Shown: positions 1 to 8,780, counted from the stretch's first letter. The stretch is DNA of 64,000 nucleotides from an uncultured Eubacteriales bacterium (GCA_934456435.1 CAKSHH010000001.1:186001-250000), one strand, 5' to 3'. The notes: a model not told the origin generated them from the sequence alone. Numbers and translations: made by a program.

Positions 1-591
1 CAGGCGAAGAACCTCAAGCTCGGCCCTGCTTATGATAAGACTTCCAAGCTCGGACCGATCACTTATGAAAAGCACTACAAGGAAGTTCTTGCAGACATCG
101 ACAAGGGTGTTGCAGAGGGCGCAGAGCTCGTACTTGACGGCAGAAACTGCGTTGTTGAGGGCTATGAAAACGGCTTCTATGTAGGCCCGACAATCTTTGA
201 TCACGTTACAGAGGATATGACAATCGGCCGCGATGAGGTATTCGGCCCCGTACTTTGCATCAAGAGAGTTAAGAGCTTTGAAGAGGGTCTTGCGGTTATG
301 AACGCTAACCCGTATGCTAACGGTTCGGTTATCTTCACTCAGAACGGTTACTATGCCCGTGAGTTCGTTCGTCACACAGACGGCGGCATGGTCGGCGTAA
401 ACGTTGGTATTCCTGTTCCGATCGGATTCTTCCCGTTTGCAGGACATAAGGATTCATTCTTCGGTGATCTCCATTGTCTCGGCAAGGATGCTTATCGCTT
501 CTTCACGGAGAGCAAGTGCGTAACAACACGCTGGTTCGACGAGGAAGAGATGAAGAAGACGGAAGTTTCAACTTGGGACGGCACAATATAA
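1..591 (+). CDS. iolA: Methylmalonate-semialdehyde dehydrogenase, C-terminal part (5' end outside window)
   Basis: The reading frame is open from base 1 to the TAA at 589-591, giving about 196 residues of an aldehyde dehydrogenase C-terminus. The visible part holds the cofactor-domain motif DEVFGPVL and the segment GIPVPIGFFPFAGHKDSFFG, typical of the CoA-acylating methylmalonate/malonate-semialdehyde dehydrogenase group (MmsA/IolA). The catalytic cysteine lies upstream and cannot be checked. The family oxidises the semialdehyde from inositol or valine breakdown to acetyl-CoA or propionyl-CoA. An inositol dehydrogenase follows 18 bases later on the same strand, which favours the inositol role. 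The frame ends just before an AGGAGGG ribosome site for the next gene. Confidence 0.85.
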   Translation, partial: QAKNLKLGPAYDKTSKLGPITYEKHYKEVLADIDKGVAEGAELVLDGRNCVVEGYENGFYVGPTIFDHVTEDMTIGRDEVFGPVLCIKRVKSFEEGLAVMNANPYANGSVIFTQNGYYAREFVRHTDGGMVGVNVGIPVPIGFFPFAGHKDSFFGDLHCLGKDAYRFFTESKCVTTRWFDEEEMKKTEVSTWDGTI

Positions 592-609
592 TCAGGAGGG
601 CGTAAAGCT

Positions 610-1635
610 ATGTTAAATGTTGGTATTATCGGCGCAGGCCGTATCGGCAAGGTACACTGCGAATCAATCATGAGATATGTCAAGTCAGCAACGGTTAAGG
701 CTATTGCCGATCCGTTCCTCAATGACGAGACAAAAGAGTGGGCAAAGGGTCTCGGCGTAAATGAGTTCTACACCGATTATCACAAGATTCTTGAGGACAA
801 GGACATTCAGGCTGTTCTTATCTGCTCATCAACGGACACACATTCAACGATTTCTCTCGAAGCTATTGCCGCAGGCAAGCACATCTTCTGCGAGAAGCCG
901 ATCGACCATGACGTAAACAAGATTCTTGAGGTTAAGAAGGCTCTTGAAAACAGCAACGTTAAGTATCAGGTAGGTTTCAACCGCCGCTTCGACCACAACT
1001 TTAAGGCTGCAAGAAAGGCAGTTGAGGGCGGTCAGATAGGCGACCTCAATATTCTCAAGGTCTGCTCCCGTGATCCGGGCGCACCGCCGGTAAGCTATAT
1101 CAAGGTTTCGGGCGGTATCTTCCTTGATATGACGATTCATGATTTCGATATGGTTCGCTTTATGTCAGGTTCCGAGGTTGAGGAAGTATTTGCTTACGGT
1201 GCAGTTCTTGTTGACCCGGCAATCGGCGAGGCAGGCGACATCGACACAGCAGTTATTTCCATGAAGCTCGCTAACGGTGCAATCGCGGTTATTGATAACT
1301 GCCGTCGTGCAAGCTACGGCTACGATCAGAGAGTCGAAGCTTTCGGCTCACTCGGTCAGGTTGCTATTTCAAATGACTCTGAGTCAACAGCGGTTGTTTC
1401 CGACGCTAACGGTGTTCACGGCGAGGTTCCGCTCAACTTCTTCCTTGAGAGATACATGGGAGCTTATGTTGAAGAGGTTTCTCAGTTTGTTGACTGCGTT
1501 GTCAATGACAAGCCGATTACAGTCGGTCTTGAGTGCGGTCTCCAGCCCGTACTTATCGGTATCGCTGCCAAGAAGTCCCTTGAGACAGGTATGCCGGTTA
1601 AAATTGCCGACATCGCAGCAGAATACGGTCTTTAA
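610..1635 (+). CDS. iolG: Inositol 2-dehydrogenase (Gfo/Idh/MocA family)
   Basis: 341 residues, the usual length for IolG. The N-terminus has the NAD-binding GIIGAGRIG (residues 5-13) and the family EKP motif (CEKPIDHD) near residue 97. The catalytic D-x3-H pair appears in FLDMTIHDFDM. The enzyme oxidises myo-inositol to scyllo-inosose in the cytosol, the first step of inositol catabolism. A strong AGGAGGG lies 5' of the ATG. It follows iolA by 18 bases, so the two are probably co-transcribed; iolB is found 58 kb away at 59276. A sister specificity (scyllo-inositol or another polyol) cannot be excluded from sequence alone. Confidence 0.85.
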   Translation: MLNVGIIGAGRIGKVHCESIMRYVKSATVKAIADPFLNDETKEWAKGLGVNEFYTDYHKILEDKDIQAVLICSSTDTHSTISLEAIAAGKHIFCEKPIDHDVNKILEVKKALENSNVKYQVGFNRRFDHNFKAARKAVEGGQIGDLNILKVCSRDPGAPPVSYIKVSGGIFLDMTIHDFDMVRFMSGSEVEEVFAYGAVLVDPAIGEAGDIDTAVISMKLANGAIAVIDNCRRASYGYDQRVEAFGSLGQVAISNDSESTAVVSDANGVHGEVPLNFFLERYMGAYVEEVSQFVDCVVNDKPITVGLECGLQPVLIGIAAKKSLETGMPVKIADIAAEYGL

Positions 1636-1650
1636 TATTTGAACATAATG

Positions 1651-1678
1651 AAGCGGCGCAGGATTTCCTGCGCCGTTG
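1651..1678 (+). terminator. Hairpin after iolG (copy 1 of a duplicated hairpin)
   Basis: Arms 1654-1662 and 1667-1675 (CGGCGCAGG / CCTGCGCCG) pair perfectly around an ATTT loop, 18 bases after the iolG stop. No T-run follows, so it may be a terminator, a processing element or a repeat. The same 25 bases recur at 1948-1972. Confidence 0.6.
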
Positions 1679-1699
1679 TATATAAAAGTGGAGATGAAT

Positions 1700-1942
1700 A
1701 TGACCGCAAAAGAGGCAGTTGCAAAGAGAATATTACAGCTTTGCGACGAGAGAAATATTGCAGTCAATGCGTTGGCAAATGTTTCGGGCGTGTCTCCCTC
1801 AACGGTTTACAGCATGCTCAATGAGAAAAGTCAGAATCCCGGTGTGGTTTCCTTACAGAAGCTTTGTGACGGGTTGGATATAAGCTTGCGTCAGTTCTTT
1901 GATAGTGAGCTTTTTGATGAGATTGAGCAGGAAATTAAATGA
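1700..1942 (+). CDS. Small XRE-family helix-turn-helix regulator
   Basis: About 80 residues, consisting almost only of one XRE/Cro helix-turn-helix domain: LANVSGVSPSTVYSML is the HTH core and the domain continues through LQKLCDGLDISLRQFF. I chose the ATG at 1700 because GGAG at 1690-1693 sits 6 bases before it; upstream in-frame starts lack usable spacing. It probably binds DNA as a dimer, but its target is unknown. The gene stands between two identical hairpins (1651-1675 and 1948-1972), and a CIRCE-controlled htpG follows. The hairpin on its 5' side suggests read-through or its own weak promoter. Confidence 0.7.
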   Translation: MTAKEAVAKRILQLCDERNIAVNALANVSGVSPSTVYSMLNEKSQNPGVVSLQKLCDGLDISLRQFFDSELFDEIEQEIK

Positions 1943-1947
1943 TGTTT

Positions 1948-1985
1948 AAGCGGCGCAGGATTTCCTGCGCCGCTTATTCTTTATA
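1948..1985 (+). terminator. Hairpin terminator after the XRE gene (copy 2)
   Basis: A 12-bp perfect stem, 1948-1959 with 1964-1975 (AAGCGGCGCAGG / CCTGCGCCGCTT), loop ATTT, followed by a T-rich stretch. The first 25 bases are identical to 1651-1675. Confidence 0.75.
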
Positions 1986-2031
1986 TTTTATATAAAATTA
2001 TTACCAATTTGTTAATTATTGCCGCAGGTAC

Positions 2032-2060
2032 TTGAATTTTTGGCAAAAGGGGACTATACT
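2032..2060 (+). promoter_or_regulatory. Promoter of htpG
   Basis: TTGAAT at 2032-2037 and TATACT at 2055-2060 are separated by 17 bases, a good housekeeping sigma promoter. The expected start point falls inside the CIRCE element just downstream. Confidence 0.75.
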
Positions 2061-2063
2061 TAA

Positions 2064-2090
2064 TTAGCACTCAGAGATAAAGAGTGCTAA
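2064..2090 (+). promoter_or_regulatory. CIRCE operator (HrcA binding site)
   Basis: TTAGCACTC (2064-2072), nine bases, then GAGTGCTAA (2082-2090): a perfect match to the CIRCE inverted repeat. HrcA bound here would repress transcription and release on heat or protein-folding stress. Its place directly after the -10 box and before htpG makes the regulation nearly certain in principle. Confidence 0.95.
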
Positions 2091-2122
2091 TTTGCTTTAA
2101 TTTTATTGATAAGGTGATATAT

Positions 2123-4006
2123 ATGCGTACAAAACAGTTCAAAGCAGAGTCGAAAAAACTGCTTGACATGATGATTAACTCAATTTACACTCACAAGGAA
2201 ATTTTCCTGCGTGAGCTTATTTCCAATGCGAGTGATGCAATGGACAAGCTTTATTACCATTCGCTTCAGGAGAATCTTGCGCTCAACAGAAGCGATCTGA
2301 CAATCAAAATCCAGCCGAATAAGGAAGCGAGAACTCTTACAATTTCCGATAACGGTATCGGAATGACGGGGGAGGAGCTTGAATCCAACCTCGGTACGAT
2401 CGCCAAGAGCGGCTCGTTCGACTTCAAAAAGGACAATGAAAAGGAAGAGGACGTTGACATAATCGGTCAGTTCGGCGTCGGCTTCTATTCCGCCTTTATG
2501 GTGAGCAAGAAAATTGAGGTTGTCAGCAAGGCTTTCGGCGATGCCGAGGCTCACAAGTGGACTTCAAAGGGTGCAGAGGGCTACACTATTGAACCTTGTG
2601 ATTTCGATGCAGACCACGGTACGGTCATTACTCTTTATCTCAAAGAAAACACCGATGATGATGACTATGATCAGTTCCTCGGCGAATACAGGATAAAGGA
2701 AATTGTCAAGAAATATTCCGATTATATCAGATATCCCATCACAATGGATTGCACCCACAGCCACCTTAAGGAGGGTACCGAGGACGAGTATGAAGAGGTA
2801 ACGGAGACCGAAACACTCAATTCGATGGTTCCGATATGGAAGAAGAACAAGAATGAAGTTACCGCCGACGAATACAGCGAGTTTTACAAGAGCAAGTTCT
2901 ATGATTATGAGGAGCCGGCAAAGGTTATCCACGCCAAGATGGAGGGTCAGGTAATGTACAACACATTGCTGTTCATTCCGCGTCACGCTCCGTTCGACTA
3001 CTACACCAAGAATTATGAAAAAGGCTTGCAGCTTTACTCAAACGGCGTTCTTATCATGGACAAGTGTGCCGATCTGCTTCCCGATTACTTCAGCTTTGTA
3101 AAGGGTCTCGTTGACAGCGAGGATTTGTCGCTCAATATTTCGCGTGAGATGCTCCAGCACGACGCACAGCTCAAGCTCATTGCCAAGAGCCTTGAAAAGA
3201 AAATACATTCCGAGCTTGTCAAGCTGATGAAGGATTCGCGCGATACCTATGAAAAGGTTTACCACGCTTTCGGAACACAACTCAAATTCGGGCTTTATAA
3301 CGATTTCGGTGCGAAGAAAGATATGCTCAGCGACCTTGTAATGTTTAGTTCGTCCAACGACAGAAAGCTGACAACGCTCAAGGAGTATGTCGGCAGAATG
3401 AAGGAGTCGCAGGACACGATTTACTATGCCTGCGGCGAATCGGTTGCCAAGATTGAGCTTCTTCCGCAGGTTGAAGCCGTTACCGACAAGGGCTTTGAGG
3501 TGCTCTATTTCACGGAGAATGTTGATGAATTTGCAATCAAGATGCTCGGCGAGTTTGAGGGTAAGAAGTTTGCGAATATCTGCACGGACAGCATAGAGCT
3601 TGACACCGAAGAGGAGAAAGAGGAGCTCAAGAAGAGAAACGAGGACGGCAAGGAAATGCTTGATTTCCTCAGCGAGTCGATCGGCGACGGAGTTTCTGCC
3701 GTCAGATTTACGAATAAGCTCAAGAAGCATCCTGTTTGTCTCACGAGTGAGGGTGAAATATCCCTTGAGATGGAAAAGGTGCTCAACTCAATGCCGACAA
3801 ACGAGCAAAAGGTCAAGGCAAACATTGTGCTTGAAATCAATGAAAACCATCCGATCGCTCAGAAGCTTACCGAGCTTTATGGGAGCGACAAGGACAAGGC
3901 AGGCAAGTATGCAAAAATTCTGTATGCTCAGGCTCGCCTTATAGAGGGTCTTTCGGTTGACGATCCCACAGAGCTCAGCAATCTTGTTTGTGAGCTGATG
4001 GTATAA
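2123..4006 (+). CDS. htpG: Chaperone HtpG (bacterial Hsp90)
   Basis: 627 residues, normal for HtpG. The N-terminal GHKL ATPase shows LRELISNASDA, DNGIGM, GTIAKSG and GQFGVGFYSAF; the middle and C-terminal dimerisation domains follow. It is a cytosolic ATP-dependent chaperone. The start is the ATG at 2123, with AAGGTGAT upstream; an upstream in-frame start would lie in the CIRCE element and is unlikely. The CIRCE site puts the gene under HrcA, whereas in Bacillus subtilis htpG is class III and not HrcA-controlled. A REP-like palindrome and a terminator follow. Confidence 0.95.
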   Translation: MRTKQFKAESKKLLDMMINSIYTHKEIFLRELISNASDAMDKLYYHSLQENLALNRSDLTIKIQPNKEARTLTISDNGIGMTGEELESNLGTIAKSGSFDFKKDNEKEEDVDIIGQFGVGFYSAFMVSKKIEVVSKAFGDAEAHKWTSKGAEGYTIEPCDFDADHGTVITLYLKENTDDDDYDQFLGEYRIKEIVKKYSDYIRYPITMDCTHSHLKEGTEDEYEEVTETETLNSMVPIWKKNKNEVTADEYSEFYKSKFYDYEEPAKVIHAKMEGQVMYNTLLFIPRHAPFDYYTKNYEKGLQLYSNGVLIMDKCADLLPDYFSFVKGLVDSEDLSLNISREMLQHDAQLKLIAKSLEKKIHSELVKLMKDSRDTYEKVYHAFGTQLKFGLYNDFGAKKDMLSDLVMFSSSNDRKLTTLKEYVGRMKESQDTIYYACGESVAKIELLPQVEAVTDKGFEVLYFTENVDEFAIKMLGEFEGKKFANICTDSIELDTEEEKEELKKRNEDGKEMLDFLSESIGDGVSAVRFTNKLKKHPVCLTSEGEISLEMEKVLNSMPTNEQKVKANIVLEINENHPIAQKLTELYGSDKDKAGKYAKILYAQARLIEGLSVDDPTELSNLVCELMV

Positions 4007-4013
4007 AATTGTA

Positions 4014-4057
4014 TTAAGGCAATATCGCACCACTCAATTGTGCGGTATTGCCTTAAA
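4014..4057. repeat. REP-like palindrome, family A copy 1
   Basis: Two 15-base arms (AAGGCAATATCGCAC and GTGCGGTATTGCCTT) form a hairpin with one wobble. Related units sit just after stop codons at 11291-11327 and, more degenerate, at 31482-31519. Confidence 0.7.
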
Positions 4058-4060
4058 TTT

Positions 4061-4088
4061 AAAAGGGGCTGCACGACAGTCCCTTTTT
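4061..4088 (+). terminator. Intrinsic terminator of htpG
   Basis: AAAAGGG (4061-4067) pairs with CCCTTTT and leads straight into a run of Ts. The spacer contains a further CTG/CAG pairing. Confidence 0.7.
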
Positions 4089-4213
4089 TGTTGGTTATTT
4101 TCGGGTTAATACTTGTTTTATTCTTCGCGATGTTGTAAAATAATCCTATCGTAGCTGCCGGTTGATACGCAGTAAAAATATCGGCGGTTACCATCAAATT
4201 TCGGAAGTGTATT

Positions 4214-6124
4214 ATGACTGTTTTAAGTTTCCAGAATCTTGCGTTTTCTTTCGGGGAACGTGAGCTTTTCAGAAATGTTAATTTTGAAATAAACGACAAG
4301 GAAAAGGTTGGCTTTATCGGCTCAAACGGCGTGGGAAAAACTACGATTCTCAAGCTTATCAGGGGCGAGCTGGAGCCGACCGAGGGAGCTGTTGTCGTCG
4401 GCAGGGACGCTCAGCTCGGATATATGGAACAGCATACCTGCTCGAAAAAAGGAATGACGCTTTACGATGAGCTGGTGAGCGTTTTCAGCGGCCTTATGGA
4501 GCTGGAAATTGAGATCAATCAGGTCAATTACCGTCTTGAACATGGGCTGGGCAATATGGAGGAGGATCTGCGGCTTCAGGACGAGCTGACAACAAAGTTC
4601 AACAACGAGGGCGGCCTGACATTCAGAAGCCGAACAAGGAGCGCGCTTCTGGGACTCGGTTTTACCGAGGAGGATTTTAATTTAACCACGGATAAGCTTT
4701 CGGGCGGTCAGCGCTCCAAGGTTGCGCTGGCAAAGCTCTTGCTTTCCGAAAGTAATTTGCTTTTGCTCGATGAGCCGACGAATCACCTTGATATAAAGTC
4801 GGTCGAATGGCTGGAAAACTTCCTCAAAAACTACAACGGCGCAATATTTGTTATATCGCATGACCGATATTTTCTTGACAAAATAACGGACAAAACCGTG
4901 GAGCTTGAAAACCGCAAGGTTCGTTGCTTCAAGGGTAACTACTCTGAGTTCCTTGTGAAGAAAAAGGCTGAGCAGAAGGCTATCGAGGACAAGTATGAAA
5001 CCGATATGAAAGAGATACAGCGCCTTGAGGGTGTTGTGGCTCAGCAGAGACAATGGAACAGGGAAAAGAACATCAGAACGGCGGAAAGCAAGCTCAAACA
5101 GATTGAAAGAATCAAGGAACAGCTTGTTGTGCCGGACAGCAAGGTGGAGCGAATACGTTTTCATTTTGAACCGAAATGCGTCAGCGGCAACGATGTTATA
5201 ATTGCCGACGGACTTGAAAAGCGGTTCGGCAGCAAGACGATATTCAGAAACGCGTCGCTTCACATAACGAGGGGCGAAAGGGTGTTTATCCTCGGCGACA
5301 ATGGCTGCGGGAAGACGACTTTTCTTAAAACGCTGATGGGTCAGTACGCGCCCGATGAGGGTACATTTATATTCGGCGAAAACCTGTTCAAGGGCTATTT
5401 CGATCAGGTTCAGGCGGGGCTTGATCTCAACAAAACCGCTATTGAAGAGATATGGTCGAAGTATCCGAAAATGTCGCAGACTCAGGTTCGCAGTGCACTT
5501 GCGGCGTTCCTGTTCAAGGGCGACGATGTTTTCAAGAAGATTTCCGAACTCAGCGGCGGCGAGAGGGCAAGAATTGCTCTTCTCAATTTGATGCTCGGCG
5601 GATATAATCTTCTGCTTTTGGACGAGCCGACAAACCACCTGGACGCGTTTTCTCGCGAGGAGCTTGAAAACACCCTGCTTGACTATGACGGAACGATGCT
5701 GATCGTTTCCCATGACCGTTATTTCATCAACAAGCTGAGCACGCGAATACTTGAGCTTGACGAAAACGGGTTCACGGAATATCTCGGAAACTACGATTAC
5801 TATGTTGAAAAGAAGGCATCGCGGCGCCCCGATTCGGTTCAGAGCAGCGCGCCGAAAAAGGCCGAAAAGGTCAATGATTATAAGCTGAAAAAGGAGCAGG
5901 CATCACAGCAGAGAAAGCTGAAAACACAGCTTTCAAGAACCGAAAGTGAAATTGCCGAGCTCGAAAAAGAAATTGAGGATATTCAGGAAAAGCTAAATTC
6001 TCAGGATGTGCAGACGGATTACGAAAAGCTGATTGAATTTACCGATCTGCTCAATTCCAAAAATGACGAACTGCTTGACAAATACTCCCTGTGGGACGAA
6101 CTGCAGGGAATGGTTGAAGAATAA
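4214..6124 (+). CDS. ABC-F family ATPase (ribosome-associated, non-transport)
   Basis: 636 residues with two complete ABC domains and no membrane segment, the ABC-F plan. Domain 1 has Walker A GSNGVGKT (36-43), signature LSGGQ and LLLLDEPTNHLD; domain 2 has GDNGCGKT, LSGGE and a second LLLLDEPTNHLD. A charged linker joins them and a coiled-coil of about 80 residues ends the protein. ABC-F proteins act at the ribosomal E site in translation or antibiotic protection; this one looks like the housekeeping YdiF/Uup-type group, but resistance activity cannot be judged by eye. The ribosome site is weak (GGAAGTG). A glycosidase gene begins 16 bases after the stop. Confidence 0.85.
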   Translation: MTVLSFQNLAFSFGERELFRNVNFEINDKEKVGFIGSNGVGKTTILKLIRGELEPTEGAVVVGRDAQLGYMEQHTCSKKGMTLYDELVSVFSGLMELEIEINQVNYRLEHGLGNMEEDLRLQDELTTKFNNEGGLTFRSRTRSALLGLGFTEEDFNLTTDKLSGGQRSKVALAKLLLSESNLLLLDEPTNHLDIKSVEWLENFLKNYNGAIFVISHDRYFLDKITDKTVELENRKVRCFKGNYSEFLVKKKAEQKAIEDKYETDMKEIQRLEGVVAQQRQWNREKNIRTAESKLKQIERIKEQLVVPDSKVERIRFHFEPKCVSGNDVIIADGLEKRFGSKTIFRNASLHITRGERVFILGDNGCGKTTFLKTLMGQYAPDEGTFIFGENLFKGYFDQVQAGLDLNKTAIEEIWSKYPKMSQTQVRSALAAFLFKGDDVFKKISELSGGERARIALLNLMLGGYNLLLLDEPTNHLDAFSREELENTLLDYDGTMLIVSHDRYFINKLSTRILELDENGFTEYLGNYDYYVEKKASRRPDSVQSSAPKKAEKVNDYKLKKEQASQQRKLKTQLSRTESEIAELEKEIEDIQEKLNSQDVQTDYEKLIEFTDLLNSKNDELLDKYSLWDELQGMVEE

Positions 6125-6140
6125 ACGAAAGGACGATATT

Positions 6141-7664
6141 ATGCCCGAATACATAGACACATTTTTAAAGCTTGAGGACGTTGAAAAGCACAATTCTTTC
6201 ATCGGCCGCGAGCCGAATATGGCGGATTTGCCCGACTTTGAAAGCAACAAAAACAAGCTTCCTGAGCCTGTATGGGACGGTCACGGTGATTCGATTGAGG
6301 CTTACTACAAGGCGTGGAAGATTGCTTTTTCAAACCTCGGCAAGCCGACGGAGGAAAACGGCTTTGTTTCGCCGTACATTGACGCCGCATTCAACGGCGA
6401 TATCTTCCTTTGGGATAGCTGCTTTATGCTGATGTTCGGCAAATACGGCGACAGCGTGTTTAAATTTCAGGGCACGCTTGACGACTTCTATTGCAAGCAA
6501 GAACCCGATGGATTTATTGGCAGACAGTACCATGAGGGCAACGGAATTTCCAAATTTCACCGTCTTGACCCCGTAAGCACGGGTCCCGAAATTCTCGCGT
6601 GGTGCGAGTGGCAGTATTATCAGAACTACGGCGACCAAAAGCGTCTTGCCGATGTTTATTATCCGCTTCTGTGCTACCACAGATGGATGCGTAACTATCA
6701 CCGCTGGCAGGACGGCTCCTATTGGTCGAGCGGCTGGGGCTGCGGAATGGACAACCAGCCGAGAGCTGATTTGGAGGCTGTTCCGGGCGTTGAGGACTGG
6801 CAGATTGAGACGTTCCATAACGGGTTTATGTCGTGGATAGACGCAAACTTCCAGGCTTTGCTGAGCTGCAAGGAGCTTCTGAAAATGGCAAAGGAGCTTG
6901 ATATAACCGACGGCGTTGATGAGCTCCAAAAAGAGGTCGAATACCTGACAAAATTCATCAATGAGAAAATGTGGTCCGAGGAGGATAAGTATTACTTTGA
7001 CCGCAAATGCAGCGGTGAACTGCTCAAGGTCAAAAGTGTTGCAAGCTATTGGGGACTGCTTGCCGACGGTGTTCCTGAGGACAGAAAAGCCGATTTCATT
7101 GCTCATCTTGAAAATGAAAAGGAGTTCAAACGACCGCACCGTGTGCCCGCTCTTTCGGCGGATCACCCCGATTATTCGGACGACGGCGCATATTGGAACG
7201 GCGGCGTTTGGGCACCGACGAACTATATGATTATCAAGGGACTTTCCGAGAGCGGCGAGGAAGAGCTTGCGTATGACATTGCTCTGAACCACTACGAGAA
7301 TATGATGAAAGTTTATCATAATACGGGAACCTTCTTTGAAAACTACGCGCCCGAATCCGCGAATCCCGGCAACCCCGCAAAGGGTGATTTCGTAGGCTGG
7401 GCAGGTATTATTCCGATAACCGTGCTCATTGAGTATGTTCTCGGAATACAGGTTCACGCGGAGAAGAACGAGGTTGTTTGGTATGTCAGAAACACGGAAC
7501 GCCACGGAATCAGGAGAATCCCTATCGGCAGAGACGAGTACGCTGACCTTATATGCGAGGCAAGAAGTGACGAAAACGAAAAACCGAATATAACCGTTAC
7601 ATCGGACAAACCGATAAATGTCACGGTAATATACGGCGATAATAAATTTGTGATTGGAGAATGA
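6141..7664 (+). CDS. Glycoside hydrolase, MGH1/GH63-like six-hairpin fold
   Basis: 507 residues, no signal peptide. Aromatic-rich segments such as FLWDSCFMLMFGKY, DGFIGRQ, SSGWGCGMDNQPR and YWNGGVWAPTNYMI match the (alpha/alpha)6 catalytic domain shared by GH63 glucosidases and mannosylglycerate hydrolase (MGH1-like). It likely cleaves an alpha-linked glucoside or mannoside in the cytosol; the substrate is not predictable here. Start ATG 6141 follows GAAAGGAC. It is translationally close to a TIM-barrel isomerase that starts 2 bases after its stop, suggesting a small sugar-processing operon. Codon use is like its neighbours. Confidence 0.7.
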   Translation: MPEYIDTFLKLEDVEKHNSFIGREPNMADLPDFESNKNKLPEPVWDGHGDSIEAYYKAWKIAFSNLGKPTEENGFVSPYIDAAFNGDIFLWDSCFMLMFGKYGDSVFKFQGTLDDFYCKQEPDGFIGRQYHEGNGISKFHRLDPVSTGPEILAWCEWQYYQNYGDQKRLADVYYPLLCYHRWMRNYHRWQDGSYWSSGWGCGMDNQPRADLEAVPGVEDWQIETFHNGFMSWIDANFQALLSCKELLKMAKELDITDGVDELQKEVEYLTKFINEKMWSEEDKYYFDRKCSGELLKVKSVASYWGLLADGVPEDRKADFIAHLENEKEFKRPHRVPALSADHPDYSDDGAYWNGGVWAPTNYMIIKGLSESGEEELAYDIALNHYENMMKVYHNTGTFFENYAPESANPGNPAKGDFVGWAGIIPITVLIEYVLGIQVHAEKNEVVWYVRNTERHGIRRIPIGRDEYADLICEARSDENEKPNITVTSDKPINVTVIYGDNKFVIGE

Positions 7665-7666
7665 CT

Positions 7667-8440
7667 ATGAAGCTCGGATTTACACTTTATAACTTTCACT
7701 CGGTAATAGACACTCTTGATGACCTTGACAACGTGCTCGCGAAGCTTGAGGATATGGGAGTTGACACGATTCAGGTGTCGGGCATCGGATTTTTGAATAA
7801 CTACGACGTTGCCAAGCTCTGCAAAAAGCACGGTATGGAGGTCTGTGTGACTCATCTTTCCTTTGACAGAATAGTGAACGATACGGACGCGGTGATTGAG
7901 GAGCACAAAGCCCTCGGCTGCAAGACGGTCGGAATCGGCTGGATCGAGGAAAAATACAGGGGAGAAGAGGGCATCAAAAAGTTTGTTGCCGAGCTTACCC
8001 CTGCGGTTGAAAAGCTCAAGGCGGCAGGTATGACGTTTGCTTATCACAACCACCAGTTCGAGTTTATGAGATACCCGAACGGCAAAACGGGCTATCAGAT
8101 GCTCACCGAGCTTGACCCGGAGCTTATAAGCTTTATTTTCGATACCCATTGGGCTCAGACGGGCGGAGTCGACCCTGCGTCCTACATCAGGAAGCTCGGC
8201 AAGCGTATCAGCGTTTGTCATTTTAAGGACTATCGAATCATCAAGGACGGCGAGGGCAATTTCGTCCGCGACTTCGCCGAGATCGGTACGGGCAACCTTG
8301 ATCTTGACGAATGTTACCGCGCGTGCCGCGATTCGGGAATTGAGTACATCATCATTGAGCAGGACTCAACACCACTCGATGTCTTTGAGTCGGCGCGCAT
8401 AAGCTGGGAAAACCTCAAAAAAATTGCGGCAAGAAACTAA
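7667..8440 (+). CDS. Sugar phosphate isomerase/epimerase (xylose-isomerase-like TIM barrel)
   Basis: 257 residues, an AP-endonuclease-2/xylose-isomerase-like TIM barrel: VDTIQVSGIG, YHNHQFEF, FIFDTHWAQTGG, VCHFKDYR and YIIIEQD supply the typical metal-binding Glu/Asp/His positions. Family members isomerise or epimerise free or keto-sugars (IolE- and IolI-like). Two starts are possible: ATG 7661, overlapping the previous stop but only 1 base from GGAG, or ATG 7667, 7 bases from it; I prefer 7667. Probably acts on the product of the upstream glycosidase; that is inference. Confidence 0.75.
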   Translation: MKLGFTLYNFHSVIDTLDDLDNVLAKLEDMGVDTIQVSGIGFLNNYDVAKLCKKHGMEVCVTHLSFDRIVNDTDAVIEEHKALGCKTVGIGWIEEKYRGEEGIKKFVAELTPAVEKLKAAGMTFAYHNHQFEFMRYPNGKTGYQMLTELDPELISFIFDTHWAQTGGVDPASYIRKLGKRISVCHFKDYRIIKDGEGNFVRDFAEIGTGNLDLDECYRACRDSGIEYIIIEQDSTPLDVFESARISWENLKKIAARN

Positions 8441-8457
8441 AAATTTTTTGTAAATAC

Positions 8458-8486
8458 TTGACAAGAGAAAAAAGAAGTGTTAAAAT
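8458..8486 (+). promoter_or_regulatory. Promoter of the T-box transcription unit
   Basis: TTGACA (8458-8463), 17-base spacer, TAAAAT (8481-8486). It starts the leader a few bases before stem I of the T-box. Confidence 0.85.
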
Positions 8487-8504
8487 CCGTACAAACAGAA
8501 TAAT

Positions 8505-8780
8505 TAAAGACTGTGACGAAGAGGACTTAAAGCGGTAGCTTTTCAGAGAGTCGGCGGTTGGTGAAAGCCGATAAGTGAGTTTTGAGTTTGTAGCTTCTGA
8601 GTCGGAGGGAAGAAAGATTTTCAAGTAGACCCCTCTCGTATGGCTGCGTGAAAGCATAGGACTTGATAGAGTCTGAAGCGGCGTTCATTGAACGCAATTT
8701 GAGTGGTACCGCGGGTAAGTAAATTAGTAATTACAACTCGTCTCAAAGTTATTATTAATAGCTTTGAGACGAGTTTTTCT
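8505..8780 (+). promoter_or_regulatory. T-box riboswitch leader (tRNA-sensing attenuator)
   Basis: All T-box hallmarks are readable. Stem I opens with GACTGTGACGAAG and closes with CTTCTGAGTC. The AGAGAG bulge and the GGTTGGTGAAA apical loop lie between UCGGC/GCCGA arms. The T-box proper, TTTGAGTGGTACCGCGG, is at 8698-8714. A strong terminator follows. In the specifier loop, 3' strand TTGTAG, the triplet next to the closing stem is GTA (8590-8592), a valine codon; TGT, TTG and TTT are alternative readings in a shifted register. T-boxes bind uncharged tRNA and then allow read-through. The gene it precedes is an acyl-CoA synthetase fusion, an unusual T-box target. Confidence 0.93.
8735..8779 (+). 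terminator. T-box terminator hairpin
   Basis: 14-bp perfect stem, 8735-8748 with 8762-8775 (AACTCGTCTCAAAG / CTTTGAGACGAGTT), followed by Ts. It is the OFF structure of the T-box. Confidence 0.9.

Noticed and set aside
4682..5713. 343-codon open frame opposite the ABC-F gene
   Set aside because: Shadow of the conserved ABC motifs on the other strand.
6330..7505. 391-codon open frame opposite the MGH1-like glycosidase
   Set aside because: Antisense shadow; the plus-strand gene has clear family motifs and a ribosome site.
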